Shown: positions 46,780-58,920, numbered from the stretch's first letter. The stretch is 64,000 bases of DNA from Castor canadensis (GCF_047511655.1 NC_133398.1:50907638-50971637); one strand, 5' to 3'. The notes: generated by a model not told the origin, from the sequence alone. Made by a program: numbers and translations.

Positions 46780-48215
46780 GGCCAAGATTATGTCATCTGC
46801 AGATAAAGATTTATTTTGACTTCTTCCTTTCCTATTTGAATTCTGTGTGTTTCTTCATCCTGTCTTACTGCTCTGGCTAGGAATTCCAGGACTATATTGA
46901 ATAAAAGTGGAGAAAGTGGACATCTCATTCTTGGGTCTTGACTTCAGAGCAAATGGTTTCAGTTTTTCACCATTTAGTATGATGTTGGCTATGTGTTTGT
47001 CATTTATAGCCTTTGTTATGATAAGGTACATTACTTCTATCTTGGTTTCATCAGAGATTTGATAATGAAAGGTTATTGAATGTTGTCAAAGGCTTTTTCT
47101 GTATCTATTGAGGTGATCATGTGGTTTTTGACTTTGCTTCTGTTAATATATTATGTTTGATGATTTGTATATGCCAAACCATCCCTGCACCCCTGGGTAA
47201 AACCAACTTGATCTTTTTGAGATGTTGTTGAATTTGGTTTGCCAGTATTTTATTGAGGATTTTTGCATATAAGTTCATTAAAGAGATGGGCTATAATTCT
47301 TTTTTGTTGTTGTGTGTTTGTCTGGTTTTGTGATGAGTGTAATACTGCCTTCATAGCAGTGTTTTTAGCAGTGCTCCTTTCTATTTCATAGAAAAGATTG
47401 AGGACCATTTGCATTAGTTCTTTAAAGGTCTGGTAGAATTCAGTAGTGAATCTGACAAGTCCTGGACTTTTCATTTTGGGGAGACTCTTTATTGCCATTT
47501 CAGTTTCATTATGTGTTACAGATTTACTTAGATGATTTATATTCTCTTAACTCAATTTGGGTTGTCATATGTGCCTAGAAATTCATCCATTTCTTCTAGA
47601 TTTTTCAAATTCTGTTTGAATGTAAGTTTTCAAAGTAATCCCTAGTGATTTCCTGGATTTCCTTGGTGTTTGTTGTGATTTCCGCTTTTTAGTTTCTAAC
47701 TTTATTAATTTAGGTCTTTACTCTCCTCATTTTAGTCAGATTTGCTAAGGATTTATCAATCTTATTTATCTTTTCAAAAAAACAGCTTTTTGTTCTGTTG
47801 GGTTTTTTTTTGTTTTGGTCTCTATATCATTGATTTCAGCCTTCTTTTATTTTTATTATTATTATTATTTCTCTCCTTTTGCTAGTTTTGGTTTAACTTC
47901 TTATTTTTCTAGGAGTTTGAGATGTATTTGGTCATTTATTTCAAATCATTCTGTGTTTTTAATGTATGCTTTGATGGCTATAAATGTCCCCTTAGGACTT
48001 CCTTTGCTGTGTCCCATAGGTTCTGATAGGTTGTGCTTTCATTTTCCTTAAATTTCAGGAACTGTTTGATTTCCTCCCTTATTTCTTTGATGACCCACTG
48101 GTCATGTTATTCAGTCTCCAGGTGTTTGAGTATTTTCTGCAGTTTCTTTTGTTGTTGAGTTCTAGTTTTATTTAGTTTCTATCTGTAAATTGGGTTTCTT
48201 GTAAACAAAAAATCC
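46780..48215 (-). mobile_element. Antisense LINE-1 ORF2 fragment (RT region)
   Basis: On the minus strand the reverse-transcriptase text is readable: LPKMKSPGLVRFTTEFYQTF near 47,430-47,490, and the inverted AEKAFD and palm-domain regions at 46,800-47,200. It reaches back to the end of the endonuclease at about 48,150. Both ends are truncated and no 3' UTR is seen. It carries many stops. Confidence 0.82.
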
Positions 48216-48664
48216 TCAAATCTTCCTTTTTAATCCAGTTAGTAAGAAATTTTTGAGATGGAAACACCTGTTACAATTCTGTTCATCAGACCCAAGTGAA
48301 GCAAACACATGGCCATATTTGAAAGTCATCTTTTGTAAGAGAAAATCTGAGACTCTTATATGCTAAAGATTATATTTGAATAATTGCTATGAACTCTATG
48401 AAATTTATAAACATGAAAAGAAAAACAGCTTTCTCCTAAGAGAGCTGTGAGACAGGCCTAAAAATGCTTTTTCAAGGAGACAAAACGAGAGACTAAAGGA
48501 GGAAAAAAGACCTCATCATCAGAGCTGAACTTGATTTTTAGAAGATAACTATTTACCTGGGTTTGATTTTATCATGAAGACTTTTCTCATTGAAAGAATT
48601 GAACCCATTGGTTAGAACACCTGAGGTTTTTTAAGGAAAATTAAACTCAAATTGAAGAAAATGA

Positions 48665-48900
48665 AAAGATTAATTTTTTGTTGTCCTTCAGGGTTTGAAC
48701 TCAGGTGTTTGCACTTGCTAAACAGATATGCTACCATTTGAGCCACACACTCAGCCCTTTTTCCTTTAGTTATTTTAGTGATAAGGAGTTGTGTTATGCA
48801 TAGGCTGTCCTCACTGTGATTTGTCTTTTTGGACAGCTTGAAAAGCTCACACTACCAGGCCCAGACATTAAGATGAGAGGTGGGTTCTCACAAACTTGCC
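48665..48900 (-). repeat. ID-like SINE, antisense, possibly composite
   Basis: On the minus strand: GGGCTGAGTGTGTGGCTCAA, then ATGGTAGCATATCTGTTTAGC, GTTCAAACCC and an A-rich end. To its right (48,765-48,900) lies further repeat-like DNA (GGTGGGTTCTCACAAACTTG) that may be the other arm of a composite SINE. Confidence 0.6.
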
Positions 48901-49750
48901 AGTATATAAAGGAAAATGTAAAATTGGGTGAAAACCAGTCTTTTTTAAAACAAAATATTATACCATAAAATCCACCAATTAACAGTCAAAAAGCAAGGGA
49001 AATGTAATTTTTTATTAAAATATATCAGAATTTCAAAATGTGAGATTTAAAATAATTTATTAAAGCATACAACATAGGATTCTTCATTGACTCTAGACTC
49101 TGCCAACACATACATTTGATCCTGGGTAATTCACCTAACTTCTCTGAGCCTTAGTTTTCACAAATGTAATGTAGACTGAAAATATTCCCACAGTTACCAG
49201 TTTCAAACACAGTAAAACTTTTGAGAGCCCTTAGCAGAATATCTCCCACTGAGTGAGGGATAACAGATTGTCACTATTTTCTTTTTTATTCATAAGGACC
49301 TTTATGACATTAGTGAACTCTCATATTTCTCTAACTGGTAGTAAAAAACGCAAACAGTTGAAAAAAGAGAAGTGGGAGTTGTCCTGAAGAAGACTCACAT
49401 TGGATACATTTGACATGAACTCACTAAAATTAATAGTCAACCAGCAATTGATGAGTCTTTAATATCTTGTACAGGGATTAGTGTCCTAAACTGAAGTTTC
49501 ACATACACTGAAAGCGTATGTGTACAACTATATAACATGTATATTATATTATGTTGTATTATATTATATTATATATCATAAAACATAGTATACAATATGC
49601 ACTAAGTAATAAATTTTACACTATATATATATGTACATATGTGTGAATACAGGAACAAATCTAATTTTTGAATTCCTATATGTGCCACAATCTCCCTTTC
49701 TCTGCTTTTCTAGACCCCATTCTTCTACTCTAATATCACAACAGTGTCCT
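48901..49750. other. Unassigned AT-rich spacer
   Basis: No gene is recognised. A TATTATATTATATTATAT simple-sequence stretch lies at about 49,540-49,580, and TATATATATGTACATATGTG near 49,625. Confidence 0.6.
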
Positions 49751-49759
49751 CCCTCCCTA

Positions 49760-51500
49760 GTTCAGAAATTCCCAGGTGCCCTCCTCACTCCTCCCTAACC
49801 TGCCCTGCTAATGCATACAGCTGCTTCCTCTTCCATATTGGTTTCTCACTGTCATTTTTCCTTAACGTGTATACAACCACCAAGTGAAAGAAAAGATTGA
49901 AAGTTCTAGGCTTGTCAGAAACTCCCCATGAGAAGCTTGTTTCTGCTCCTGGTATTTTTGGAAATGAGGAAATGTCCTTGCTAGAATGATGTAACAATAG
50001 CTGTTGCAAAAGGGAAACAAAAAGCAGGATCCCTTCTACCCTGGGAAGTATTGTGACATTTAGAGAGAATGAGAACCACCTACTGGCCAAGGCCAGCAAA
50101 TACAGAGTCTAAATATGGCAATGGTTTTCTGTTCTGTGAGGAAGTCTGCCTGTGCAGACTTTTTTCTCTACAACTAAAACAGACACTTTCCTCTACAGAA
50201 ATGACCTGGATATTGGAAGATTCCATACCCTTAACTTTGTATTTTAAGGAGTAAAAATCCTCCCAGCTTCAGACAGATCCTGCCCTCTTTGGGCACTGGA
50301 CAGCTCTGCAGGAAGACAAAAGGTCAGCATCTATCCCTTTGCAGTCTGCTATGAATTCAGCTTCTCTGAAGAAGCCACCTCTGTGTTGAAAATCCTGATG
50401 TCTGCTTGTCTGACCAGAACTTCATGATTGTGGTGAGATGGAATGCTGCAGATCAACAGCCAAAATTATCTTGTGTTGCCTAAGTCCTCTTAACAGTCAT
50501 TTGCTATCAACTTCTGTATCAGATCTAACATCCTTGTGACTAGCAGGCAAAACTACTGGAGTATATTGATAGATTTTACAGAACACTACCTTTCAACCCG
50601 AAATCTAAGAATGTAATAACATCTGAAATTATAAAAAGGATTTCCCCATTTGACTGTAACATGACATTCCCACCAATGTCTTTGGTAAATGAATTGATTT
50701 ATGACTTTCTTTGTATGTGACTATAAAAGTTCACAAAAGCTCTTCCACAACGGAACATGTCATTCAGAATAATCTGAATTCGTGTTCTAAGGCCATGGTG
50801 TCTAACATTGGGCACAGAACAAACTATTCCTTACTTCACTTGGAGCAAGATTTGTGTTTTGTGTTGTCGTTGGTAAGCAGGCCAGAACCTTCTAACCCAT
50901 AGGTGCCTATGGGTTCTGCAGGATACATGGAAGGATGAAGAGATTGCCCATATTGGTGTGAAGCTGCAAGGGAATCCCATAAAAATCTCCTAGTTAATGA
51001 TACATTTGCTCTTTCCTAGAAATAAGTTATCCATTTGACAAATTCCTTCCTACACTCAGATCCTGTCCCTTGACCTCTTAATCAGGAAAAAGTTCTGTAT
51101 CACTTTTAATAGGAATATGCTTGCATCAGTGCCATCTTCACAGATCCTTAGGAAGGACCCTTCAGACATAAGAAAAGGAATTTCAGATAACAGTAGGATT
51201 GCCAGCTGTCAGAAGTGACCTATCAGTTTGGGTAGAACTGGAGAGTACTAAGGTATGGACACAGCAATGTAATTGAACAAGTGAATCAGGAAGTCAGGGG
51301 GAATTGCTCAGGTAGGAGGGAGGTCCTTCACTTCAGCTGGGATCTCTGTGAACTCTACCTGAGGTTCCAGACCTGTCCTTTAGATGACTTCTCTCCTATT
51401 ATCAGGGAGTCCAATTATCAAGGGTCCAAATGATTTTGGTCCCTTGCCTTCATTCCTTCACCACTTGTGAGGGAACTACTTTAGGAACAGGACTATCTGG
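49760..51500 (+). repeat. Duplicated cluster flank, copy 2 (paralogue of 5,580-6,680)
   Basis: Collinear with 5,580-6,680, but with an extra 500-600 bp (about 50,280-50,900) that the first copy lacks. That extra part holds no recognisable gene or SINE. Neither copy has a shared open frame. Confidence 0.7.
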
Positions 51501-52479
51501 GCATTTCTTGCATAAAGTTGGCTGTTTTATGATTATTTAACACCTTTCTAATATGATGACTCCTTTCATTCCTGATTTGGTGCTTATTTTTAATGGAATT
51601 TGCATTATATTTATGTTTTATGCAAAAATCCTATGACTTAACTCCATACTGTCATCTTACCCTGAAAATCTCTATAGCCACATCTTGTTTCATATCCCAA
51701 AGTTATTAACATTTTAAATATTTAACAGTATAGGGAAACTGAGCGGCAAGGTTGAAGGGACCAGGAAAGGGATGCTGTGGATCAGTTGTGCACTGAGTTA
51801 CACTGCTTCCTCATAGGCCCCTGCAGAACCTGACTTTACTCCACTAGCCCACACACTTCACCACAACATCTACTCCTCCTAAGGGGCACCAGGAGCAGCA
51901 AGCAGACACAAGTGACGGGGAAAATGCAGCCAGGGATCAAGAAGCAGCACACGTTGGAGATGGCCAATGTTTTCAAGTTTTAGGTCAAAAAATGCAAATG
52001 GGTTCACCTGGACCCTTCCTATCATTTCATTCCTGAGTTGTAGCGATCAAATTCACTGCTGTGCAGCCAGGCCTAGAAACAGTAAGTACAAGGAGCTCTG
52101 GCCATACGTCCATACACGATGACCTGCTAAAGACTGCAGCTTCTCACCTGTTACCCTGTTTAGAGGTTTCATGTTCTGAATTCACTAGAAAGAGACTGCA
52201 ATAGATACAGCACTCTCACTTGTTCAAAAGACCAAAGTGCATGTGCATAAACATGAAAACATTGAAGGGTCCAGCTGGAGAATATGGCTGGAAACAGAGG
52301 TACTTAGAGAATCAGCTGGAACTTGTGGTACATGTTTGTACAACCAAAATGACATTTTTGAAATGTAAAGAAACATAGACAATGTAGAGACCAAGTTTTG
52401 GGGAAATCACTTATTTTGATGCCAACCTCAGACCATGATACACAAACATATTAATGTGATTGCTTTCAGAGTAAAAGTT
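51501..52479. other. Unassigned spacer
   Basis: No gene, SINE or L1 is recognised. A moderately GC-rich stretch at 51,740-52,160 (for example GGGCACCAGGAGCAGCAAGC) could be an old retroposed fragment. Translation in six frames gave nothing I can name. Confidence 0.5.
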
Positions 52480-52735
52480 TCAATGCAAGTCAACTCCCTG
52501 TATAGCTATCCTTATCTCAACCAGCAAAAACACTTGGTCCTTCCTATTATTGCTTATACTCTCTCTTCAACAAAATTAGAGATAAGGGCAAGATAGTTTC
52601 TGCCCGGTAGCGAGGGGGGTAGGAGAGGAGAGGAAAGGAGCAAGGGGGAAAGGGAGGAGGTGGGGAGAAGGGGGGAGAAATGACCCAAACATTGTATGAA
52701 CATATGAATAAAAGGAAAAAAAGAGAAAATGTTTC
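52480..52735 (+). mobile_element. LINE-1 3' UTR fragment
   Basis: It begins at CAATGCAAGTCAACTCCCTG and runs through the G-rich tract (52,600-52,680) to ATGAACATATGAATAAAAGG and an A-rich end. It is a severely 5'-truncated copy of the same L1 family as 1-3,151. Confidence 0.88.
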
Positions 52736-53867
52736 TTCAAGGCACAGGAAATAGGAGAAGATAAAATTTTGAGTAATAAAGCCTTGTGAAAATTTCAAAA
52801 AATAAATAAATAATAAAAGGTAACCTTGGTTGGTTAAGGAACTTTTTATAAGTGCACACTGCTTCCTTACAATTAGTGCATAGTGTTCTTCCTCTGGGTC
52901 ATACAAAGGTCTTTGGGCACTGACATCTCAACTGTGCAATGGAAAGAAGGAGGAGAGGAGATTCTTCCCTGGGATTTATAAGTAGACAACAGTTAGCCCA
53001 GTCGATCTGGAGGTGAGAAAATAATTTGCTGTCTTTAGGAATGAGAACAGCTGGCTGGACTGAGGAAGTCTCATATGGAATCACTGAGGGCCCAAAGGGG
53101 TTAAGTCAGAGCCCACATAGCTGGACTGTGGGTAGAATGGAAGATGTTAGGGGCTTTTTGTTTATTCATAAGTCACACACAAATTTTTTTTAATCTCATG
53201 AATTTTTAAAAAATAGGTTTCCAGGCCACTATAATTAGTGAGTTAATAAAGTGTGTTTAATATATGTTTGAGAAATCAGTTATTAAATTTTAGATGTGCT
53301 TTTAGTTAGCAGTAAAAAATCATTCACTCATAACTATTTAAAAGATAGTGTATCTAATATTCCCTAGAACACAGGAACATAAGTCAGTAAGTTCCATTCA
53401 CTTGTACCACATCCCTTATTGCAAAACAAACGGCATTGGAGGTGGAACCCAAATCCTTTGTCATCTCAACCTCATTGTTCTACTGATGTCATGCCACAGC
53501 CTCTCCTTAGCTGATAAATTTCATCCACTTCTATTCTTCACTTTCTTTAGTGGGCCTTCCAGACAATCCTTTAACTTGGTTCTCCCAAAGTATCCACTTT
53601 TGCTGTTTGGCCATTCCTCCGAATTTATATTTCCTACAAAGAGATGTATAAATGAATGACATCCAGGTACTGTTACTCAGAGGATTGAGGCATTATATTC
53701 AAATGTTTTAGGCCAGTAGATTATCCTTATTTAGCATGCAATAAATTTGGTTTCATTTTTAAAAATTTAATTATTAATAATTTCCAGATTATGAGAAGAA
53801 TCTTTTGATAACATCCAAATCCATGACTTTACATTTCTAGGTTTCTGAAGGCAGTCTTCTCATTAAT

Positions 53868-53896
53868 TTCAATAATCCATTTAATGGATTATTGAA
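53868..53896. repeat. 29 bp near-perfect palindrome
   Basis: TTCAATAATCCATT, one spacer base, then AATGGATTATTGAA: 14 bp arms with no mismatch. It lies in AT-rich spacer. It is probably a chance or replication-slippage product and could extrude as a hairpin. Confidence 0.85.
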
Positions 53897-53999
53897 TAGG
53901 AGGAGTGGTGAGGCAAGGCTAATATCCATTATCCTCCCCAACAAGCTTAATGTTCTAGTGAGTAGAGCCTTGTTGCCAGGCTCCATATGTTGGTTGGTT

Positions 54000-54830
54000 T
54001 TGAGACAGGGTAAATCAGGGAAATTGAGGCATGGGAAATTGAGGCATAGGAAATAGCAGGCAAGAATTTACGAATAGGCATTCTACTAATGAAAAGCTTG
54101 ATTTTAAGCATTTGAATACTGCTTTTTTGCTTGAAACTTCACACTCCCTCATTAGGCTAACATTTAGTGAAAAGGGGAAAAAAGGTAGGGGAAGAGAAAT
54201 TCTCTCCCTCTGATTTTACATGCTTGCCCCAAAATAATTAGTACTCTTTGAGAACTGAGCAAGAGAAAAAACTCACAGGAAATTCCCAAGGAAGAAAATT
54301 CTTGGGAAAAAGATTCCTCTAAGCACAAAAAGTATCTACAAAGGAAAATATTTATCAAAAGGATGGACACCTGTCTTGAAAGCAGCATATGGCAGGACCC
54401 ATCCTTTGTTAAAGAAATGTTCAAACACCTATGTCATATTTAATGAGCAGGTCAACCTTGAAATCTTTGGGCCTAATTGATGAGACAGTATAAAAGCAAA
54501 AATAACTAATTTTACCCAGAATTAGAACAAAGGGGGGCACTTATCCTAAGGTAAATTCAAGCCAAAACCCCTTGCCAACCTTTCTTCCCATAAATACCCT
54601 GGATATAAAAATTGCTCCATGTGTCTTCCTCAGAGTACCCATTCTCTACATATTACAGTGTACCCTTGTTTTCTACTTGCTCACTAAATAGAGCTCTGCC
54701 TAAATTTTTTTCCCATTGTGACTTGTCCACAAATTCTTATTCAGTCATCAGAGTCAATAACCTGGGACAAAAACCTGCATGGTCTCTATCTTAAAGGGAA
54801 ACATCACAGACACCAGCCACCAGTGACAAT
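54000..54830 (+). mobile_element. Solitary LTR-like segment (tentative, ERV1 type)
   Basis: A TATA-like GATATAAAAATTGCTCC at about 54,602 is followed by CTTCCTCAGAGTACCC, CTCACTAAATAGAGCTCTGCC and a T-rich stretch. That is the usual order of TATA box, R region, poly(A) site and U5 in ERV1-class LTRs. No internal viral sequence was seen on either side, so it would be a solo LTR. The borders are uncertain and it is old. Confidence 0.4.
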
Positions 54831-55184
54831 TTGACACCTTATTTCCCAAGAGGTGACCACATCTGGATTAAATGAAAGAACAGACAGGTAGCAACTCTTA
54901 CAAAGCTGAGGGCTGGTCATTGACACAGGGGTTGCTCTTTGAGGCTCTCACAGAAGCAGCAGTCTTAAAGCTTTTCCAATACTTCAGCATTGGCCTTCAT
55001 TCTTCCTCTCCGCCATAGCTCCTAGTCTCCAACTTTTGCTAACACTTTGACATTTTTCAGAGAAATTCACTTCCTATCTTTCACTTTCATAACATTTGGA
55101 CCCACATTGATTTTCATTTTGCCCTCAAACAACTGTAGAGTTTTTCTTTCTAGGAAAGTTGAAATTTAAAAAACTCAGTATCTT

Positions 55185-55310
55185 AGCTGATGGTGGTGGT
55201 TCATGCCTGCAACTCCAGCATTCAGGAGGCTGAGGCATGGAGATCATAAGTTCAAGGCAGCCTGGGTTACATAGCCAGACTCTGCCTCAAAACAAAACAA
55301 ATCTTATGTC
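55185..55310 (+). repeat. B1 SINE
   Basis: GCTGATGGTGGTGGTTCATG, then CCTGCAACTCCAGCATTCAGGAGGCTGAGGC (text split here), GTTCAAGGCAGCCTGGG and an A-rich end (CAAAACAAAACAAA). It is a monomeric 7SL-derived B1 of about 120 bp, which supports a rodent origin for the window. Confidence 0.88.
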
Positions 55311-55914
55311 TTAAAAATTATATAGAAAATGGTGCATCCTCTTTACCCTTCTTTACTTCCTTTGTTATTCAATTAACCTCAGCATGAAGTAGAATGTAAT
55401 GCAGAGGCAGCAAGATTCACCTTGGCCAATACAACAGTATGTAAAAGAGAAGTTATCAAGATTCTTTAGTCTTTGCTATTTAGATCTAAAATGAAAAATC
55501 ATGAATGAATAAGGAAATGAAATTTACTACTCTTTAGCATCTTAGGCTGGGACTCCCGCTCTGCATTGTCAGAGTGAGTCATAAATAAACAGAGCAAACA
55601 AATAGAACTGAAGGTCATTAGCTTCTGTAACATTAGCTTCTGATGAAAGACAACATCATCAATAAATCCCATGTCCTAAAATCAGAAAATCTGAGGAACA
55701 CAAGAGTTCAATAGTTTCTGAGTTGAACAATAACAAAATAAAAATTATTTGCCTACATAAAATGACTTTTATTAAGACAGATCTTTAACTCCATAGACTT
55801 AAATATTTTCTATCAGCATCTCAGGGCTGTTGACACTTTTGATACCTGCAGACTTGTGTCAGGAGAGGAGATGGTCACTACTGAGAGCCAGGATACTTAA
55901 GTGTCCAACTGAGG

Positions 55915-56265
55915 CACCAGCAGTTCTCCAACCTCTTCCACCACAGTGTTCCTCTGCTGACAGTAACGTGGTACTCCTGGATGAACTCAGAATTGGACCA
56001 CATTGGCAGCTGGAGGACCTGAGGACCTTCTTGGTGTGGGTGATTGGAGAGGAAGAATCTGTCCTGGCAACCAAAGACCTGACGTGGCCTTAAAGACCTA
56101 CTTCCAGGGAATACATCTCTGCCAGGAAAAGAAGAAATACAGTGACTGTGCCTCAGAAATGGTCAGAGTGGAATCATGAGACTCATGTCTTCCTCATCAA
56201 TGTTGCAAGAAAAGTTTAGAAGTAATGATGGAGATGATGCAAATATAATGTGATTTACCACCATT
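55915..56265 (+). pseudogene. IFN-omega-like pseudogene, 5'-truncated
   Basis: These are remnants of a type I interferon nearer to omega than to alpha. QQFSNLF (about 55,919) is followed, after a frame change, by [19 protein letters not shown] and [12 protein letters not shown] stop (TAA at 56,091) lies just before [26 protein letters not shown] and KKYSDCAxEMVRVEIM are omega-type, and the text past the alpha end (EKFRSNDGDDANIM) matches the extended omega C-terminus. A one-base loss interrupts VRVEIM. The signal peptide and first half of the mature protein are missing. It lies 0.9 kb upstream of pseudogene 5, on the same strand. Confidence 0.8.
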
Positions 56266-56394
56266 TACATAAGTACATGCATCGCATTGAAAGTTGCTAT
56301 ACTTCAAATAAAATATAATTCATAAAAATCAGAAGTAAATGAATGCTACATTAAGCAAAAATACATAAAAAAACAAACATCTAAAGCTCTTATT

Positions 56395-56720
56395 TTTTAT
56401 TTATTTTTGGCTTCAACAACACTTGTTTTTAAATTTTTTATTAGCATATTATTGTCGTGCTGAGAGTACACTGAGACATTTACAAAAGTTCTTACATTAT
56501 ATCATAGTCGAATTCACCCTCTCCATCATTCTCCTTTAACCCTCCTCCCCCCATTTCTGGAGTAGTTTCAACAGGTCTCATTTTTCCATTTTCATAGATG
56601 TGTACATAGTATTTCTACCATACTCACCCTCCTCTACCCTTTCCACTGGTACCAATCCCTAGAAAGGACCTGTTTTACCTTCCTGTACTCCATTTTAAAA
56701 AAAAAAAGACATTTTTCTTT
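56395..56720. repeat. Unnamed interspersed repeat
   Basis: TTATTAGCATATTATTGTCG, then CTGAGAGTACACTGAGACATT, CCTCCTCCCCCCATTTC and ACCTGTTTTACCTTCCTG form a text that reads like a 3' UTR-type or LTR-type interspersed repeat. It has an A-run at its right end (AAAAAAAAAAG near 56,697). I cannot name the family. Confidence 0.45.
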
Positions 56721-56939
56721 TGTTTTAGTTAGACAAGGACTTTCATTGTGACATTTTCATATATATATGATGCCTTTAAAATTTAACTTTCACCTTACAT
56801 TTTTTGCTCTCATTAAAAAAATTAAAATTTACACTTCCTTTTTTATGTATGAAACAAAGATCTATACAGTATACATGAATATGCAACCATGTATCTGTGC
56901 TGTTGAATTTAAAATGAGCATTTCTATTAGGAAAAAAAT

Positions 56940-57060
56940 CTAAAATGCTCTAGTGGCATAAGGAGGTAGGGCAATGATGAAAACCAAATTGTTGGAAAGG
57001 GCATTCTAAATCAAAGTTGTGAAAGTACAAAGGAGCACATGAAGGTCTTCAGAGACCTAT
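56940..57060 (+). promoter_or_regulatory. Deleted promoter of IFNA pseudogene 5
   Basis: AAAATCTAAAATGCTCTAGTGG.. and GCAATGATGAAA match the promoter flank of pseudogene 6. After GTGAAAGTACAAAG (57,019-57,032), the rest of the virus-response element and the TATA-like box, about 65 bp in pseudogene 6, are missing; the text resumes at GAGCACATGAAGGTCTTCAG. Confidence 0.65.
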
Positions 57061-57118
57061 CAGCAAAGGTCTAGGATCACCCACCTCAGCCAGGCCAGCA
57101 ACATCTCCAGCATCCCCA

Positions 57119-57679
57119 GTAACCCTGCCCTTTGCTTTACTTGTAGCTTTTGTAGTGATCAGTGGCAGGTCAACCTGCTCTTTGAGCTGTGACCTGCTTC
57201 AGACCCATACCCTTGGTAGCAGGAAGGCCTTGATAGTACTGGGACAAATGAGAAAATCTCCTTTCTTCTGCATGAAAGACAGAAATGAGTTTGGATTCCC
57301 CCAGAAGGAGTTTGAGGGCAAGCAGTTTCAGCTGTCTCAAACCATCTCAATCCTCCATGAGATGACCCAACAGATCAACCTCTTCAGTACAAAGGACTCC
57401 TCTGATTCTTGGCAAAACACTTTTCTGCACAAATTGTGCACTGGCCCCTCTCAGCAGCTGAAAGAACTGGAAACCTATCTGACACAGCAGATGGTAGTGG
57501 AAGAGCATCCCCTGATGCATAAGCACTCCATACTGACTGTGAGGAAATACTTCCACAAGATCATTCTTACCTGTAAGAGAAGAAATACAGCCCTTGTGCC
57601 TGGGAGGAGTCAGAGCGAAATCATGAGATCCTTCTCCTCATCAGCAAATTTGCAAAAAAGATTACGAAGTGAAGAATGA
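57119..57679 (+). pseudogene. IFN-alpha-like pseudogene 5, long open frame but no start
   Basis: The start codon position reads GTA (57,119-57,121). From there the frame is open to TGA at 57,677-57,679, through signal peptide text (TLPFALLVAFVVISGRSTCS) and CDLLQTHTLGSRKALIVLGQMRKSPFFCMKDRNEFGFP. The preceding in-frame codons reach a stop at 57,020-57,022 without an ATG. Cys1, Cys29 and Cys86 are kept; Cys99 is Tyr. A codon is lost after QQI. A minus-one and a later minus-two change enclose about 15 codons read in the wrong frame ([16 protein letters not shown]), so the CAWEVVR helix and Cys139 are gone. The end [21 protein letters not shown] is normal. With the promoter also deleted, it should be dead. 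Confidence 0.9.
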
Positions 57680-58640
57680 GACGTGGTCCATCTATCCCAT
57701 GTTCATCAATTCTGCCATTGCAAAGACTCGTTTCTGCTACATTTGTAACATGACTTCCGTTGGTATGTCAGATGTTTTCAGTGATATTAGCAACATGCAT
57801 TCAACTCTCAGGACACCTTTCCCTTTCATCCATGCAAACTTTCTATCCATCTATTTAAATGTTTATTTATTTAACTATTTATAACAGTTCATTTGTTTTT
57901 GGTGGTATAATATCATTTGCACTTTTACATTGTGGTTAATATAAAAAAATGTGTTCTTTTCAAATAGGCCTTTTCTTATTCTGCTTTGTTCATTAAATTT
58001 TTGCTATACAAAACTTCCTGTATGTGTTTATTCTTTAAAAAGAAACTCCAAGGCTTATTACATAATCTTAGAAAGACATAGAAGATGGAATCATTTACCC
58101 ACCATAAACATCTTCAAATTAGAACTAAAAACGGAATTTTTCATGTGTTAGGAATGTTGGTCAGTAAACTAATGCTTCCCTAGTGATCTTGAGATCCTTG
58201 GTTGGATCCCCAACATGGCAAAAAAAGACTTTCTCTAATCTAGGTTGAATGTTTACCTCAAGCTATAAAGATGAATATAACAAGTATGATTCCTGATCTA
58301 TTGTATCTTTGATTTTTATAGTAAAGAAACCTAAAAGTAATAATCATATTTAGGTAATATCAGTTGTTAGTTGGTTCAATGGCAATATTTCTTTGTGTAA
58401 TTTAATTTACTTATAGTTTTTATGTTGGATATCTCCAAGATATATTTATGATTTTCTAATTTCTAATCACTGACATACACGTTTTCTGAAAATTGTAGCC
58501 ATGTTGTTTTGATGGATGCTTGTTTTTACATTTACCTATGTTCCTACTTAAATTAAGGAATGTCAAGGTCAGGTAACCAATCTTCTCTCTAATCATAGGT
58601 CCCTTTTGACCTAAAATATATTCAGCACCCTCTCTTGTAA
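57680..58640. other. 3' flank of pseudogene 5 with degenerate SINE
   Basis: The 3' UTR of pseudogene 5 runs to about 58,000 (TTTGCTATACAAAACTTCC matches the flank of other units). At 58,165-58,226 a degenerate ID-like SINE end is visible (GATCTTGAGATCCTTGGTTG, ATCCCCAACATGGCAAAAAA). No gene is present. Confidence 0.55.
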
Positions 58641-58920
58641 ATATGAGTTTACATTCAGTTCTTGTCCTTGATAAATTACTCTCTGGGTTTGACCAGAGTC
58701 TGGAACAACTGACACTTAGTTACAAAGAAAATCTGTTTTGTCCACATTTGGGGATAGCTATCACATGTACTTTCAAAGAATCATCCACTTTTGCAGGAAA
58801 AAGAATACAGGCAGCACCTGTGCCTGTTAGGTTTCAAAGGAGACTGTGAAGTGCCCTTTTCCCTCATTAGGAATCCTCAAAGAAAAGGCAGCAAGTAAAG
58901 AAAAAAAAGATAGTCATGAC
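58640..58920 (+). pseudogene. Divergent type I interferon-like remnant B
   Basis: It is paralogous to remnant A at 25,080-25,330. An open run reads LDKLLSGFDQSLEQLTLSY (about 58,667-58,723), which fits the LDxxxxGLxQxLEQL helix of type I interferons. FAGKRIQ/CRKKNT.. and TCAC text near 58,795-58,825 corresponds to the YLxxKxYSxCAW helix in shifted frames. The C-terminal KCPFPSLxxILKEK text is shared with remnant A (KCPFPS, EILKEKSVSK) and unlike IFNA or IFN-omega. Only the second half of the gene is seen. Stops and frame shifts separate the pieces. Confidence 0.6.

Noticed and set aside
51740-52160. Processed pseudogene in a GC-richer stretch
   Set aside because: Six-frame reading gave no recognisable protein, and there is no A-tail or target-site duplication.
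53868-53896. Palindrome as a regulatory operator or origin
   Set aside because: Single short AT-rich inverted repeat without neighbouring motifs or a second copy; chance is adequate.
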